A DNA stretch of 64,000 bases from M3007 sp964539805. Lineage in GTDB: Bacteria; Bacteroidota; Bacteroidia; Chitinophagales; Saprospiraceae. Position 1 is the stretch's first letter; each line of letters begins with the position of its first letter. The notes below the pieces were generated by a model. The model was not told the DNA's origin. It searched no databases and saw nothing but the letters and a program-made list of their open reading frames with translations. The stretch covers positions 1 through 64,000 of the forward strand of contig CAZIKN010000004.1 of the NCBI GenBank assembly GCA_964539805.1, in the 5' to 3' direction. Made by a program: the position numbers and the translations under genes. Below, in pieces: positions 49,862 through 58,795 of this stretch.

Positions 49862-52800
49862 TCACATTTTCAACAACTTGCCCTGATAAATTTTACCATC
49901 ATAGTCATACCCGAATATGGTGTAAAGACCCGGGGCAAGGGATTGGACGCTTAGGGTAATTTGAAATGCCTCTTTGTTGCTGATTTCGCGCACGGTGGCC
50001 CCCTGTGCGTTCATAATTCTGACCGTATGCATCAAGGGCATTTCGGGAACCAAATCACCGGAATCGCCTACGATATTGACCAAATCCGAGGCCGGATTGG
50101 GGAAAATGGTCAAGTGCCTTGTTTCCGGTTTGCCTGAGTATTTTAGGGTGTTGACCACCGTATTGGTGCGCAGCGGGTCTTCATAGTCAAAGGCGATGAG
50201 CGCGCTGTTGTCTATCCTTTGGCCTCCGCTCAGGTCTTTTCGCGGTTTTATGGTATAAATGAAGAATCCGTGACTGGCGGCCTCATTGGTGTTGCTGTCG
50301 GGCAGTTCTATGTTGTTGAAGCGTACTTCAAGCAGTCCATTGTCGCTCATGGCAAGCTGGTAACCCTCGTGGCTGACCGACTCAATCTTGAAGGTACCCC
50401 AATCTAAATAAGGAGACAGTTGATTCTCAAGCACTACCCGTGAGGCATAGTAAGTGCCCACGTTTTGGAAGCGGATATGGTACCTCAGTGTTTGATCTTT
50501 GGGGATGAAGCCCTCCGCCCCCTTGCCTTTGGGGGTCACCAATATGTCGTTGGGGTCAATGGCCCCTACGATCTCCTGCATTTCTGCGTAGGCATTGTTG
50601 CTCAGGTTGGATTCTGACGTTGCGGTGCTGATCTGTGCGGATATCTCCAACTCCTGGCCCACGGTAACGCTCAGGGTCACGGAATCCCGCAATTGGATCG
50701 TGAATTCTTTTCCGGCAGGTACTGCTCCTATATTCCAGATGTATTTTTGGCCTGTTTTTTCGGACCATGGGACGCTCGCGTACACTAAGTTTACACCATC
50801 CGGATAAGTCAGTTCGAGGGTGCAGTTGTTGGCCGTTGTCGTCCCCTGATTGGCGTATTGGAGCAAGGATTCATTGGCAAAGCCTCTTCGCCAGGCGGTA
50901 ACGCCAAAGCCAATGCTCAAATCGGCAGCGTTCACTATTTTTTTCAGCGGCAAATTCAGGGTATAGGTATTGTTGCTGCCAGTTACGGCCACTTCCGCAG
51001 GGCATTCCAACTGCCAAAATTCATTGTTCAGCACCGAAAACGTGTAGCTGCCAGGCCGTGCGCCGAGCTCAAAGGCACCATCTTGCCTTGAGGTGAGGAC
51101 ACTTGAATTGTTACCTGTTGCAAAACGGATGTTTTCTATTTTTGCCTCTCCTGCGTCCCAGTTGCAGTTGTTGTTGTCGTCACTGAATGCAAACCCACTG
51201 ATTCGGTTTCCGCCTTCTTCCGTGATGGTCATAAATTGTTTGGCGCTTTCGTCAAGGATCCGCTGTACATAACCGGAAGGCCAGATGATTTCGATGGTGT
51301 CCACCGCATTGGATTGGCCCAGCCCGAAGTGCTGCCGCAGGCTGTTTTGACTGCCCAAGCCCTGTACGGGCAAGACTTCCCTGTATTGAGGGACGCCGTT
51401 GGCCACCACCTTTATTTTGGCTCCAATGGCCGATTTGTTGCTGTAGGCACCCACTAAGCGGATGTTGACAAAATTATGGTCGTTGTTGGTTTGGTTGCAA
51501 TACAGTTCATTTTTTTGGTTGGAGTGCGTTGCCACAAATATATCGGTGCGCCCATCTTTGTTGTAGTCTGCCGAAGCGGCACCCATGGCGTTTACAATAT
51601 TCGCCGTGAGCAATTCCCCTAATTTTTGTGTAAAGGTCTCGTCGCCGTTGTTGAGGTAAAAATAACTCACGCCCTCGTCATTGGTGACAAACACATCCAG
51701 GTCGCCGTCGTTGTCGTGGTCAATCCATGCAGCACTGTGCGTATCTGCTGCGGCATTGGACAAAATGCTGTTGTTTACTTTTTGAAAGCTTCCGTTGCCT
51801 AAGTTTTTGTATAACAGATTGGGCTGTTTGGAGGCATTTAGCACCAAAATATCCATAAAACCATCATTGTTGTAGTCGCCCCAGGCCGCGCCTACGCTGT
51901 TGCCCAAATCCGTGACCAGGGCACCTGTGTTGATTTTCTCAAATTGGCCGTTACCTAAGTTTTTAAAGAGGGAATTGGGTTTGTTTTGGCCATTGGGAAT
52001 GAACACATCTACCAAGCCATCATTGTCGTAATCAGCCAGTGCCGGCATGGTGGATCGGTTGCTTTCCGACACAATCGGGTTGTCCGTGATGCGGGTAAAT
52101 GTGCCGTTGCCGTTGTTCCGGTACAATTGATGGAATTGTGTCTCAAAAAAATTGGTCACGATCAGGTCCAAAAAACCGTCGTTGTCCATATCAAACCAGG
52201 CTGCCCCGTGGAAGTATTGCGGATCCGTGTCAATGCCCGAATTGGCGACCTCCGCGAAACTGCCGTTGTTGTTTTTGTACAGCCGGCTTCTACTACCCGT
52301 TGCGTTCACCACAAACACATCCGCAAAGCCATCGTTGTTGTAATCGCCCCAGGCAGTGGCAACCGTTTTTTCATAAGTGTTCACCAATGGTCCCGCTGTT
52401 ACCCTGGTAAATGAAGAGCCGTTGCTACTGTACAGGAGGTTGGGCTTGGCGGGGTCACGGTCTGTCACGAACAAATCTTCCCAACCATCATTGTTGTAAT
52501 CTACCCATGCGGCATTCCAGGAGTTTGTGGCCGTCTCTGTCAGAGGGCCCGACATACATTTGCCAAACAATAACTGGGAGTTGTCGGCACTGTTGTTTTG
52601 TATGCCGCTGCTGATGGAGGATTGTTGGGTTTGGCCATTGACCTTCCCTGTCACTACGGACTCCAGCGTGATGACCGTATTATTAGGTACCGGAGTGCCA
52701 TCATTGAACGAAGGGCTGACCACCAGTTCTGTTACCACATTCACGCTGTTGTTGGGATTAATGTCAGGCAGGTTGGTGAAGGAAATGCAGGTGTTGGTGC

Positions 52801-54481
52801 TGCCGGGAGTAATCTGGCCGGAATAGGTCTGGTTGCCGATGGTCAATTCGGAAGAGATGGGAATGCCGCCGGAACCAACCACCACCTCTACCTTGGGGTT
52901 GCTTATATCCTGGTTTTCAAGAATTAAGTTTGCCGCATAGGTGATGGTATCACCCGGAATGGCCGTGCTTTGCGATGGGCCACCCGATTGCGAAAAGGAT
53001 TTGTCCAGGGATGAACCGAAATACATCATCCAGTTGTCGTTGGTGTTGGCATTCATCACGGAAACATCGTGGTCAGCCGAAATCAGGATATAGGGCCTGT
53101 CCGGGCCGCTATCCGGGTTCCCGGTGCCGTTGTAAATACTTTTCCATTCCGCCTCGCTGAAAAAGGCATCCACGTAACGATTGGGTTGGATGGTGTAGCT
53201 GCGATTGATGATGGTGCCATTGGTTTTGGCATCTTTAATACTAATGTTTGTTGTCTGATTGCCCCCGTAGATATAACAGTGGGTAAAATTGCCGCCAAAA
53301 AACTGGCCGGTAAAAGGATTGACGATATTCTGCTGCTTGGCCGGAGGCAGCATATAGACCAAAAACTCCTTGCCGCTGTCTGTCCCCGCCTCTGATGAAA
53401 CCATAGACGCCATATCGGAAGTGCCGATGCTGCCCGTTTCCATCCAGTTACATTCAAAAACTGATACTTTTTTGCCGTTAGTGCAGGAAATCCTGAACAC
53501 CGTAGGATAGGTGGCGTTGCCGTTCTTTTTGCCCACCCAGTCACCAGGCTTTTTCCGGTCCAAAGCCCAGGACTTTACATTGACCCAATTGCCGTTGTCA
53601 TATCTTTCCAGCACTACATTATTGTTGTCATGCCAGGATACCACCCTTATTTCCTGCTCGCCATTGGACTGGTAAGGCACGGCGAAATAAAACAGCTCGC
53701 CGCTGGAGGATCCGTTGGAGGACGGCACATAGCCCCCGCCGTCGCGGGCATTGCCCCACAGTGCGCCATACTGAACAGAGACTGGCTTGTTGGCCTCGAT
53801 CATGTAAGTTGCACCTGTTTCCATCACATCCCTTCCATCCTGAAAATAGTGGATGATATCCTGCCCACGGTTTAGGGTGCGCTGTTTGACGATGGTTTTC
53901 TGCTCCAGGTCAATATTGGTAAACCCCGTGTTGGTGGTGGGCGTTGTGCTTATCCTGGAAAGGGTAAAAGTGGTGTTGTCCTCAAAAGCAAAGATGTTGA
54001 TGTCGCGGTTTGAACTGGAGATTTTGGGCGCATAGATGATAAATTTTCCACCTAAGGAGCTCTTGTTTACGCTGGGCACAAAATCGTGCTGCCAATCGCT
54101 GTCGGTGGACATGGATGCAAACACTAAGTTCGAGCTCTGAATGGTGAAGAAATCCCCATCTCTTTTGAGCGTTCCGCCTGATGCATACTGGGCATCGTCA
54201 TTGATGCCGTTGTCCTTGATGTATAACACATAAGACTGCCCGGCCATCAGGGTATCCGTTATGGTGTCGTCGTTGTCCCCGTCCGCGTTGTCATCCGTTA
54301 TGGTGAACTGGGTGTTGTCGTAAATGGCCGTGACGATAAGCGCTACGTTCCTTTTCACCGCGTCATTGTTAGGCGGCAAATAAATGTTGAAATACGTAGA
54401 GGGCGCGCCCGTGGCTCCAAGAGAATGGATGCCAAGCACCCAAAGGGCGGCCATGATGAAAATGTATTTTTGTATTCGCAT
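49862..54481 (-). CDS. Giant secreted FG-GAP/ASPIC protein with type IX sorting domain
   Basis: 1539 residues. Signal peptide (MRIQKYIFIMAALWVLGI), an IgGFc-binding-like N-terminal part (about 25-470), a DUF11-like stretch, seven or more FG-GAP/VCBS repeats (DYNNDGWEDLFVT, DYNNDGFADVFVV, DNDGFLDLIVTNFF ...) with Ca-binding Asp loops near 640-1000, an ASPIC/UnbV segment (GLGSQNSLRQHFGLGQSN), SdrD-like FSDDNNNCNWDAGE, DUF11 repeats, and a C-terminal sorting domain (LTIFPNPASDLVNIVGD). A cell-surface or matrix adhesin exported by the type IX system. Own promoter and terminator; same palindrome as the EPS operon. Confidence 0.88.
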   Translation of the reverse strand: MRIQKYIFIMAALWVLGIHSLGATGAPSTYFNIYLPPNNDAVKRNVALIVTAIYDNTQFTITDDNADGDNDDTITDTLMAGQSYVLYIKDNGINDDAQYASGGTLKRDGDFFTIQSSNLVFASMSTDSDWQHDFVPSVNKSSLGGKFIIYAPKISSSNRDINIFAFEDNTTFTLSRISTTPTTNTGFTNIDLEQKTIVKQRTLNRGQDIIHYFQDGRDVMETGATYMIEANKPVSVQYGALWGNARDGGGYVPSSNGSSSGELFYFAVPYQSNGEQEIRVVSWHDNNNVVLERYDNGNWVNVKSWALDRKKPGDWVGKKNGNATYPTVFRISCTNGKKVSVFECNWMETGSIGTSDMASMVSSEAGTDSGKEFLVYMLPPAKQQNIVNPFTGQFFGGNFTHCYIYGGNQTTNISIKDAKTNGTIINRSYTIQPNRYVDAFFSEAEWKSIYNGTGNPDSGPDRPYILISADHDVSVMNANTNDNWMMYFGSSLDKSFSQSGGPSQSTAIPGDTITYAANLILENQDISNPKVEVVVGSGGIPISSELTIGNQTYSGQITPGSTNTCISFTNLPDINPNNSVNVVTELVVSPSFNDGTPVPNNTVITLESVVTGKVNGQTQQSSISSGIQNNSADNSQLLFGKCMSGPLTETATNSWNAAWVDYNNDGWEDLFVTDRDPAKPNLLYSSNGSSFTRVTAGPLVNTYEKTVATAWGDYNNDGFADVFVVNATGSRSRLYKNNNGSFAEVANSGIDTDPQYFHGAAWFDMDNDGFLDLIVTNFFETQFHQLYRNNGNGTFTRITDNPIVSESNRSTMPALADYDNDGLVDVFIPNGQNKPNSLFKNLGNGQFEKINTGALVTDLGNSVGAAWGDYNNDGFMDILVLNASKQPNLLYKNLGNGSFQKVNNSILSNAAADTHSAAWIDHDNDGDLDVFVTNDEGVSYFYLNNGDETFTQKLGELLTANIVNAMGAASADYNKDGRTDIFVATHSNQKNELYCNQTNNDHNFVNIRLVGAYSNKSAIGAKIKVVANGVPQYREVLPVQGLGSQNSLRQHFGLGQSNAVDTIEIIWPSGYVQRILDESAKQFMTITEEGGNRISGFAFSDDNNNCNWDAGEAKIENIRFATGNNSSVLTSRQDGAFELGARPGSYTFSVLNNEFWQLECPAEVAVTGSNNTYTLNLPLKKIVNAADLSIGFGVTAWRRGFANESLLQYANQGTTTANNCTLELTYPDGVNLVYASVPWSEKTGQKYIWNIGAVPAGKEFTIQLRDSVTLSVTVGQELEISAQISTATSESNLSNNAYAEMQEIVGAIDPNDILVTPKGKGAEGFIPKDQTLRYHIRFQNVGTYYASRVVLENQLSPYLDWGTFKIESVSHEGYQLAMSDNGLLEVRFNNIELPDSNTNEAASHGFFIYTIKPRKDLSGGQRIDNSALIAFDYEDPLRTNTVVNTLKYSGKPETRHLTIFPNPASDLVNIVGDSGDLVPEMPLMHTVRIMNAQGATVREISNKEAFQITLSVQSLAPGLYTIFGYDYDGKIYQGKLLKM

Positions 54482-54493
54482 GATGAAATGTTT

Positions 54494-54589
54494 GCCCTCT
54501 CATGCCAAAACATATACCATTAGCGTAAAAAATTCATTTTCAATTATTTGTAAAATAGTATTTTATTATTTTTGTTCCATAAAATGGAA
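54494..54589 (-). promoter_or_regulatory. Palindrome TTCCA-N5-TGGAA and -24/-12-like element (giant gene)
   Basis: Palindrome TTCCATAAAATGGAA at 54575-54589; TTGGCATGAGAGGGCAAAC has GG (54505-54506) and GC (54494-54495) but only 9 bp between them. Centre-to-GG distance 76 bp. The start site would fall almost at the ATG. Confidence 0.4.
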
Positions 54590-54651
54590 ATTTTTCCATT
54601 AATGAAAATCGTCGGATTTGAATAAGGCAGTAAAAAACATTGATCATCAGC

Positions 54652-55161
54652 CCCTTCGCTGCGCTCTGGGTGACACAGCAGATTGGCTTTAATGGTTGTT
54701 TTGGCCATGCTTTTTCACAACAGTTTAGCGTTGTAAACAGGTTTTGGTTAAGCCAGTCACTAACGCTCAAGCGACGTGTCATTCAGAGCGCAGCGAAGAA
54801 TCCGGCCAAGCAGTAGATGGTCAGATGCCTAACCCAGACCCTTCGCTGCGCTCTGGGTGACACAGCAGATTGGCTTTAATGGTTGTTTTGGCCATGCTTT
54901 TTCACAACAGTTTAGCGTTGTAAACAGGTTTTGGTTAAGCCAGTCACTAACGCTCAAGCGACGTGTCATTCAGAGCGCAGCGAAGAATCCGGCCAAGCAG
55001 TAGATGGTCAGATGCCTAACCCAGACCCTTCGCTGCGCTCTGGGTGACACAGCAGATTGGCTTTAATGGTTGTTTTGGCCATGCTTTTTCACAACAGTTT
55101 AGCGTTGTAAACAGGTTTTGGTTAAGCCAGTCACTAACGCTCAAGCGACGTGTCATTCAGA
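54652..55161. repeat. 187-bp tandem repeat, 2.7 copies
   Basis: Units begin near 54652, 54839 and 55026 and are essentially identical. Each has CTTCGCTGCGCTCTG near one end and its inverse CAGAGCGCAGCGAAG near the other, so a unit can fold. The third copy breaks off at 55161. No coding frame of interest. This explains most of the 838-bp gap. Confidence 0.9.
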
Positions 55162-55194
55162 GGAACCCGGCCAAAATCGGCCACCGAACCGGAA

Positions 55195-55245
55195 ATGAAC
55201 CATGTTGTAAAAAGTTGATATTCAATTTTTTACAACATGGTTCAT
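55195..55245 (-). terminator. 19-bp perfect hairpin after the hybrid kinase gene
   Basis: ATGAACCATGTTGTAAAAA and TTTTTTACAACATGGTTCAT form a 19-bp stem around a 12-nt loop, 75 bp past the stop at 55320. T/A tracts flank the loop side rather than follow the stem, so termination is plausible but it may be a mobile hairpin. Confidence 0.5.
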
Positions 55246-55319
55246 TAGGAGTGTAGCGAAGAATCCGGCTTAGCCAGATACAGGAGCAAACACCCTTAAC
55301 GCTCGGGATTGGCGCAGCA

Positions 55320-58253
55320 TCATTTTTTTTCCTCCAATTCCCTCACCACCGCTCCCAAAACACCAATGATACTCCCTACCAATTGGCTTAGTTCCTGCCT
55401 TGATCCGGCTGCCAGATCGTACTTCTCCACTTTTCTGACCACTTCTTTTAGGGATTCTATGCCCATTTGGTCAATGCTCGGCTTGATCTTGTGGGCTGTT
55501 TTTTGAATGGTTTCGAGGTCGTCATGGGCCAGTGCGGCTTCTAATTTGGCTGTGTTTTCCTTGGACAGCCCAATAAAGATAGCGATCATTTTTTGGGTAA
55601 AGTCTGGATTGCCCCGGCTTATTTTTTCCAATTGGCCCAGGTCGTAAAGGGGCTTGTCGTGTTTTGTCTCTGATTGGGTTGAGTCGGCCTGCAAAACATT
55701 ATAGGCAAGGCTGAGCACGTGTTCTATTTTCCGGAAAAAATCCTGTTCATCGTAGGGTTTGGTGATAAAATCATTCATACCTTTTTTGAGGTACAGGTCA
55801 ATGTCATGTTTGAAGGCATTGGCCGTCAGGGCAATGATGGGCGTTTGGTTGTTGAGGGTTTCGCGGATAAAAGTGGTGGCTTCCACGCCGTCCATGACGG
55901 GCATTTGGATGTCCATCAAAACGATATCGAAGTTTTGTTCCCTGATGCGCTCGGTCGCGATCAGCCCATTTTCGGCTTCCGTGGTTTCAAACCCAAGATA
56001 ATCAAGGCTTTGGATAGCGATAAAGCGGTTCATCTCATTGTCCTCCACGAGCAATGCCTTTTTGCCCTTGAAGGTTCCTTCCTTGATTTGTTGGCTTTTG
56101 CTCACCAAACTGTCGGGATTCCCGACGGGGAAGCTCAACTCAAAACGACAATTAGTGCCCTCGTTTTTGGTGCTTTGTACCTCCATTTTGCCGCCCATGA
56201 GTTGGATCAGGTCGTGTGAAATGGCCATGCCCAAGCCGGTGCCCTCATATTTGCGGTTGGAGCTGTTGTGTTCCTGCGAGAATTTGTCAAAAATGCGCGA
56301 GACAAAATCTTCCGACATGCCGATGCCCGTATCACTTACCTCAAAGCACAGTTTTTGGGTTTCCGGGCTTTCTTCCAGCAGGTCAACGGATAGTTTGATG
56401 TTGCCTTTTTGGGTAAATTTTACGGCATTCCCGACAAGGTTGATGAGTACTTGCCTCAATCGGGTTTCATCGCCTTTGAGCACGGGTTTTATATCAGGGC
56501 TAACATTTAGTTTGAACTCAAGGTTCTTGTCGCGCGCCTGCGAGTACATGATGGAGTGTACATTGTAGGCCAAGGCGCTTGGGCTGAAGGCTTCCTGCAC
56601 TATTTCCATATCGCCGGATTCTATTTTGGCAATATCCAGCACATTGTTCAGAATGGTCAGCAGGTGCTTGGCGGAGCTTTCGGATTGTTTGACGTAAAAA
56701 TGCTGGTCGGTGGTGAGGTTTTCCTTGGTGAGCTGCCGGATCATGCCGATGATGACATTCAGTGGTGTCCTTATTTCATGGCTCATATTGGCCAGAAAAA
56801 GTTCTTTGGCCTTGGCGGCGGCCTCCGCAAAGGTTTTGGCCTTGGCCAATTCCTGCTCCAACCTTTTTTGCGCCGTGATGTCCAAATGAATGCCAATGCT
56901 CCCGATCAATTGCCCTTTGTCATTGTACTGGGGCGCGCCACTGATAAACCACCAATGGGGCTGCCCGTTTTTGTCGGACACCTGTATTTCATAGCTATCC
57001 GAGACGGCCTTTTGCCGTTGTTCATTTTTGTCATAAACGGTCTGTCTGTTATGCTCGGCCACGAATAGTTCTGCTGCGCGTTGGCCTTTGAGTTCTTCGA
57101 GGGAGTAGCCTGACATGTCGCAAAAGCTCTGGTTGGCGTACTGAATCACATCATTGAGGTTCACTTCCAGCAGGCCAAGGTTCATATTGGCGATGATGTT
57201 GCGGTATTTTTCCTCTTGAAGGCGGAGCTGGTTGTCCCATTTTTGCCGGTTGCGGATGTTGATGAGCATCTGGCCAAAAAGGAACAACAGCCTTTTTTCC
57301 TTTTCGCTGTAGTCGTAATGTTTTTTGACGGAATCAAAACCCACAAAACCGATCAGTTCCTCGCCATCTAAGAGCGGAATAGCGATGAGGCTCTTGATGC
57401 CCTGCGGCTCCAGCACGGATTTCAGGCCGCCCTCGCCGTCATCTTCCAGTGCTGATACGTCCGGGATGTAAAAGGCTTCCCCCTTTTGGTGCTGCTCCAC
57501 CCATTGCGGGAAATATTCGATGGGAATTTGCTGGAGATGGTCTATTTCAGGGCTTACACCCTCATTGCACCACTCGTAGGTGTTGGAGGTACTGCCTTTT
57601 TCAAAATCATAATCAAAGATATAGGCCCTGTCCGAGGAAACAAAAAGACCCATCTTTGCCAATGACTTGTTGATGGTGTTTTCTACGTCTTTGGGGTCAA
57701 GGTTGATGTAGGTGGACGCAATATCAATCAGGACTTCCTGCAATTTGAGTTCCTGATCCAATTCTGTATTGGATTTTTTGATGAGTGCTGATTGTTTGTC
57801 AATTTTCGTCAACAGGTCTTTCAGTTCCGTTTTGTGTATTTCCGATTGTTTGAGCACATGCAGGAAGTCAAACGTAGGGTCATGGGCCGAAAAATCGTTG
57901 ATGGTCAGTTTGTAGGGCTTGAGCTGTTCAATGTCCATCACCCACAGGCTGCTTAGGTACACCATGGCCGTTTGGTCAGGCGACAAGCGGAATTGCCCTC
58001 TGAACAACAGCTCGCTTTCTATGTGTTTGATGTAAAAAGCCATGTTATTTGCGGCAGAAATGGCCTCAAAATCAAGGCTTTCCAAGTAGGGCCTTTGTAT
58101 TTGAAAATGCTCCAATAACGCAGATTCCTCTATATTGCCTGTTATTTTTTGTAAACTCTGGCCCTGTTTCCGGATGTGCAATGAGCGGTCCAAAATGATG
58201 GCAAAAGGGAATACCTCTAAAAGAACATCAAAACTGCTTACAAATTTTTCCAT
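55320..58253 (-). CDS. H-NOX-associated hybrid histidine kinase
   Basis: 977 residues. N-terminal HNOBA-like domain (about 1-135: VFPFAIILDRSLHIRKQG, LFRGQFRLS, SLWVMDIEQLKPYKLTINDF, AHDPTFDF), coiled coil, GAF (about 165-330), PAS (about 350-470), HisKA (LFLANMSHEIRTPLNVIIGM), HATPase (NAVKFTQKG, DTGIGM, GTGLGMAIS), receiver (VEDNEMNR, phospho-Asp in IVLMDIQMP), HPt (AHKIKPSIDQMG). No membrane helix, so cytosolic. The HNOBA domain pairs with the H-NOX protein encoded just upstream (16-bp overlap): heme ligand state, typically NO, controls kinase activity. Output likely passes to the sigma-54 activator and/or CheY-like protein. Confidence 0.92.
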   Translation of the reverse strand: MEKFVSSFDVLLEVFPFAIILDRSLHIRKQGQSLQKITGNIEESALLEHFQIQRPYLESLDFEAISAANNMAFYIKHIESELLFRGQFRLSPDQTAMVYLSSLWVMDIEQLKPYKLTINDFSAHDPTFDFLHVLKQSEIHKTELKDLLTKIDKQSALIKKSNTELDQELKLQEVLIDIASTYINLDPKDVENTINKSLAKMGLFVSSDRAYIFDYDFEKGSTSNTYEWCNEGVSPEIDHLQQIPIEYFPQWVEQHQKGEAFYIPDVSALEDDGEGGLKSVLEPQGIKSLIAIPLLDGEELIGFVGFDSVKKHYDYSEKEKRLLFLFGQMLINIRNRQKWDNQLRLQEEKYRNIIANMNLGLLEVNLNDVIQYANQSFCDMSGYSLEELKGQRAAELFVAEHNRQTVYDKNEQRQKAVSDSYEIQVSDKNGQPHWWFISGAPQYNDKGQLIGSIGIHLDITAQKRLEQELAKAKTFAEAAAKAKELFLANMSHEIRTPLNVIIGMIRQLTKENLTTDQHFYVKQSESSAKHLLTILNNVLDIAKIESGDMEIVQEAFSPSALAYNVHSIMYSQARDKNLEFKLNVSPDIKPVLKGDETRLRQVLINLVGNAVKFTQKGNIKLSVDLLEESPETQKLCFEVSDTGIGMSEDFVSRIFDKFSQEHNSSNRKYEGTGLGMAISHDLIQLMGGKMEVQSTKNEGTNCRFELSFPVGNPDSLVSKSQQIKEGTFKGKKALLVEDNEMNRFIAIQSLDYLGFETTEAENGLIATERIREQNFDIVLMDIQMPVMDGVEATTFIRETLNNQTPIIALTANAFKHDIDLYLKKGMNDFITKPYDEQDFFRKIEHVLSLAYNVLQADSTQSETKHDKPLYDLGQLEKISRGNPDFTQKMIAIFIGLSKENTAKLEAALAHDDLETIQKTAHKIKPSIDQMGIESLKEVVRKVEKYDLAAGSRQELSQLVGSIIGVLGAVVRELEEKK

Positions 58254-58789
58254 GTCACTTTGATAATTTCATGGGTGTCCTCTCCCGGCACCGATGCTAA
58301 ATGTTCTGTTTCGACGGGTGTGGAAAAAAACTGGCCTAAACCGGAGATCAGGCCATACACAAAGGCCGTAAGCCCTTTGCGTTTGGAAAAATAATGCAGG
58401 TGCAGGGTGTTGTCCTGCACATTGGAGACCTTGAATTCCGGTGGGGTCAATTTTGGGTACATCATCATTACCCTGTTGTGGAAGGAAGGCAGGTTCAGCA
58501 GGAAGGTTTTGAAGTTTTCGCCGCCACTTTCCAACAAATAACCGTAGTGGTTTTTCCCCGTGTGAAGGATCCACCATTCACCAAAGGTTTTTAACACATC
58601 ATCTACGGAAATACCCAATTCCTCGGCAATGCTTTGGGCCAGGATATAGGTTACCGAATCATCATAACTTTCGCTGCTGATAAAGTATTCAATATTGATG
58701 TTGTTTCGGGACTTTATGTCCTCCCATTTTTGTTGCCCATAATGGTGCACTACCAATTCTTCAATAGATTTGTTGACAATTCCGTACAT
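58238..58789 (-). CDS. H-NOX heme nitric-oxide/oxygen sensor
   Basis: 183 residues, standalone H-NOX. Proximal heme ligand His104 in LPSFHNRVMMMYP, the conserved Pro follows, and the propionate-binding YxSxR motif is YFSKR (133-137). Distal pocket residues are hydrophobic in the visible N-terminal helices with no obvious H-bonding Tyr, which favours NO over O2, but this needs a model. Sits between the sigma-54 activator (6 bp upstream) and the HNOBA kinase it should control. Confidence 0.92.
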   Translation of the reverse strand: MYGIVNKSIEELVVHHYGQQKWEDIKSRNNINIEYFISSESYDDSVTYILAQSIAEELGISVDDVLKTFGEWWILHTGKNHYGYLLESGGENFKTFLLNLPSFHNRVMMMYPKLTPPEFKVSNVQDNTLHLHYFSKRKGLTAFVYGLISGLGQFFSTPVETEHLASVPGEDTHEIIKVTWKNL

Positions 58790-58795
58790 GATTAA

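Noticed and set aside
49862..54481. Integrin-like eukaryotic transfer for the FG-GAP protein
   Set aside because: FG-GAP plus ASPIC/UnbV with a type IX sorting tail is a usual Bacteroidota combination.
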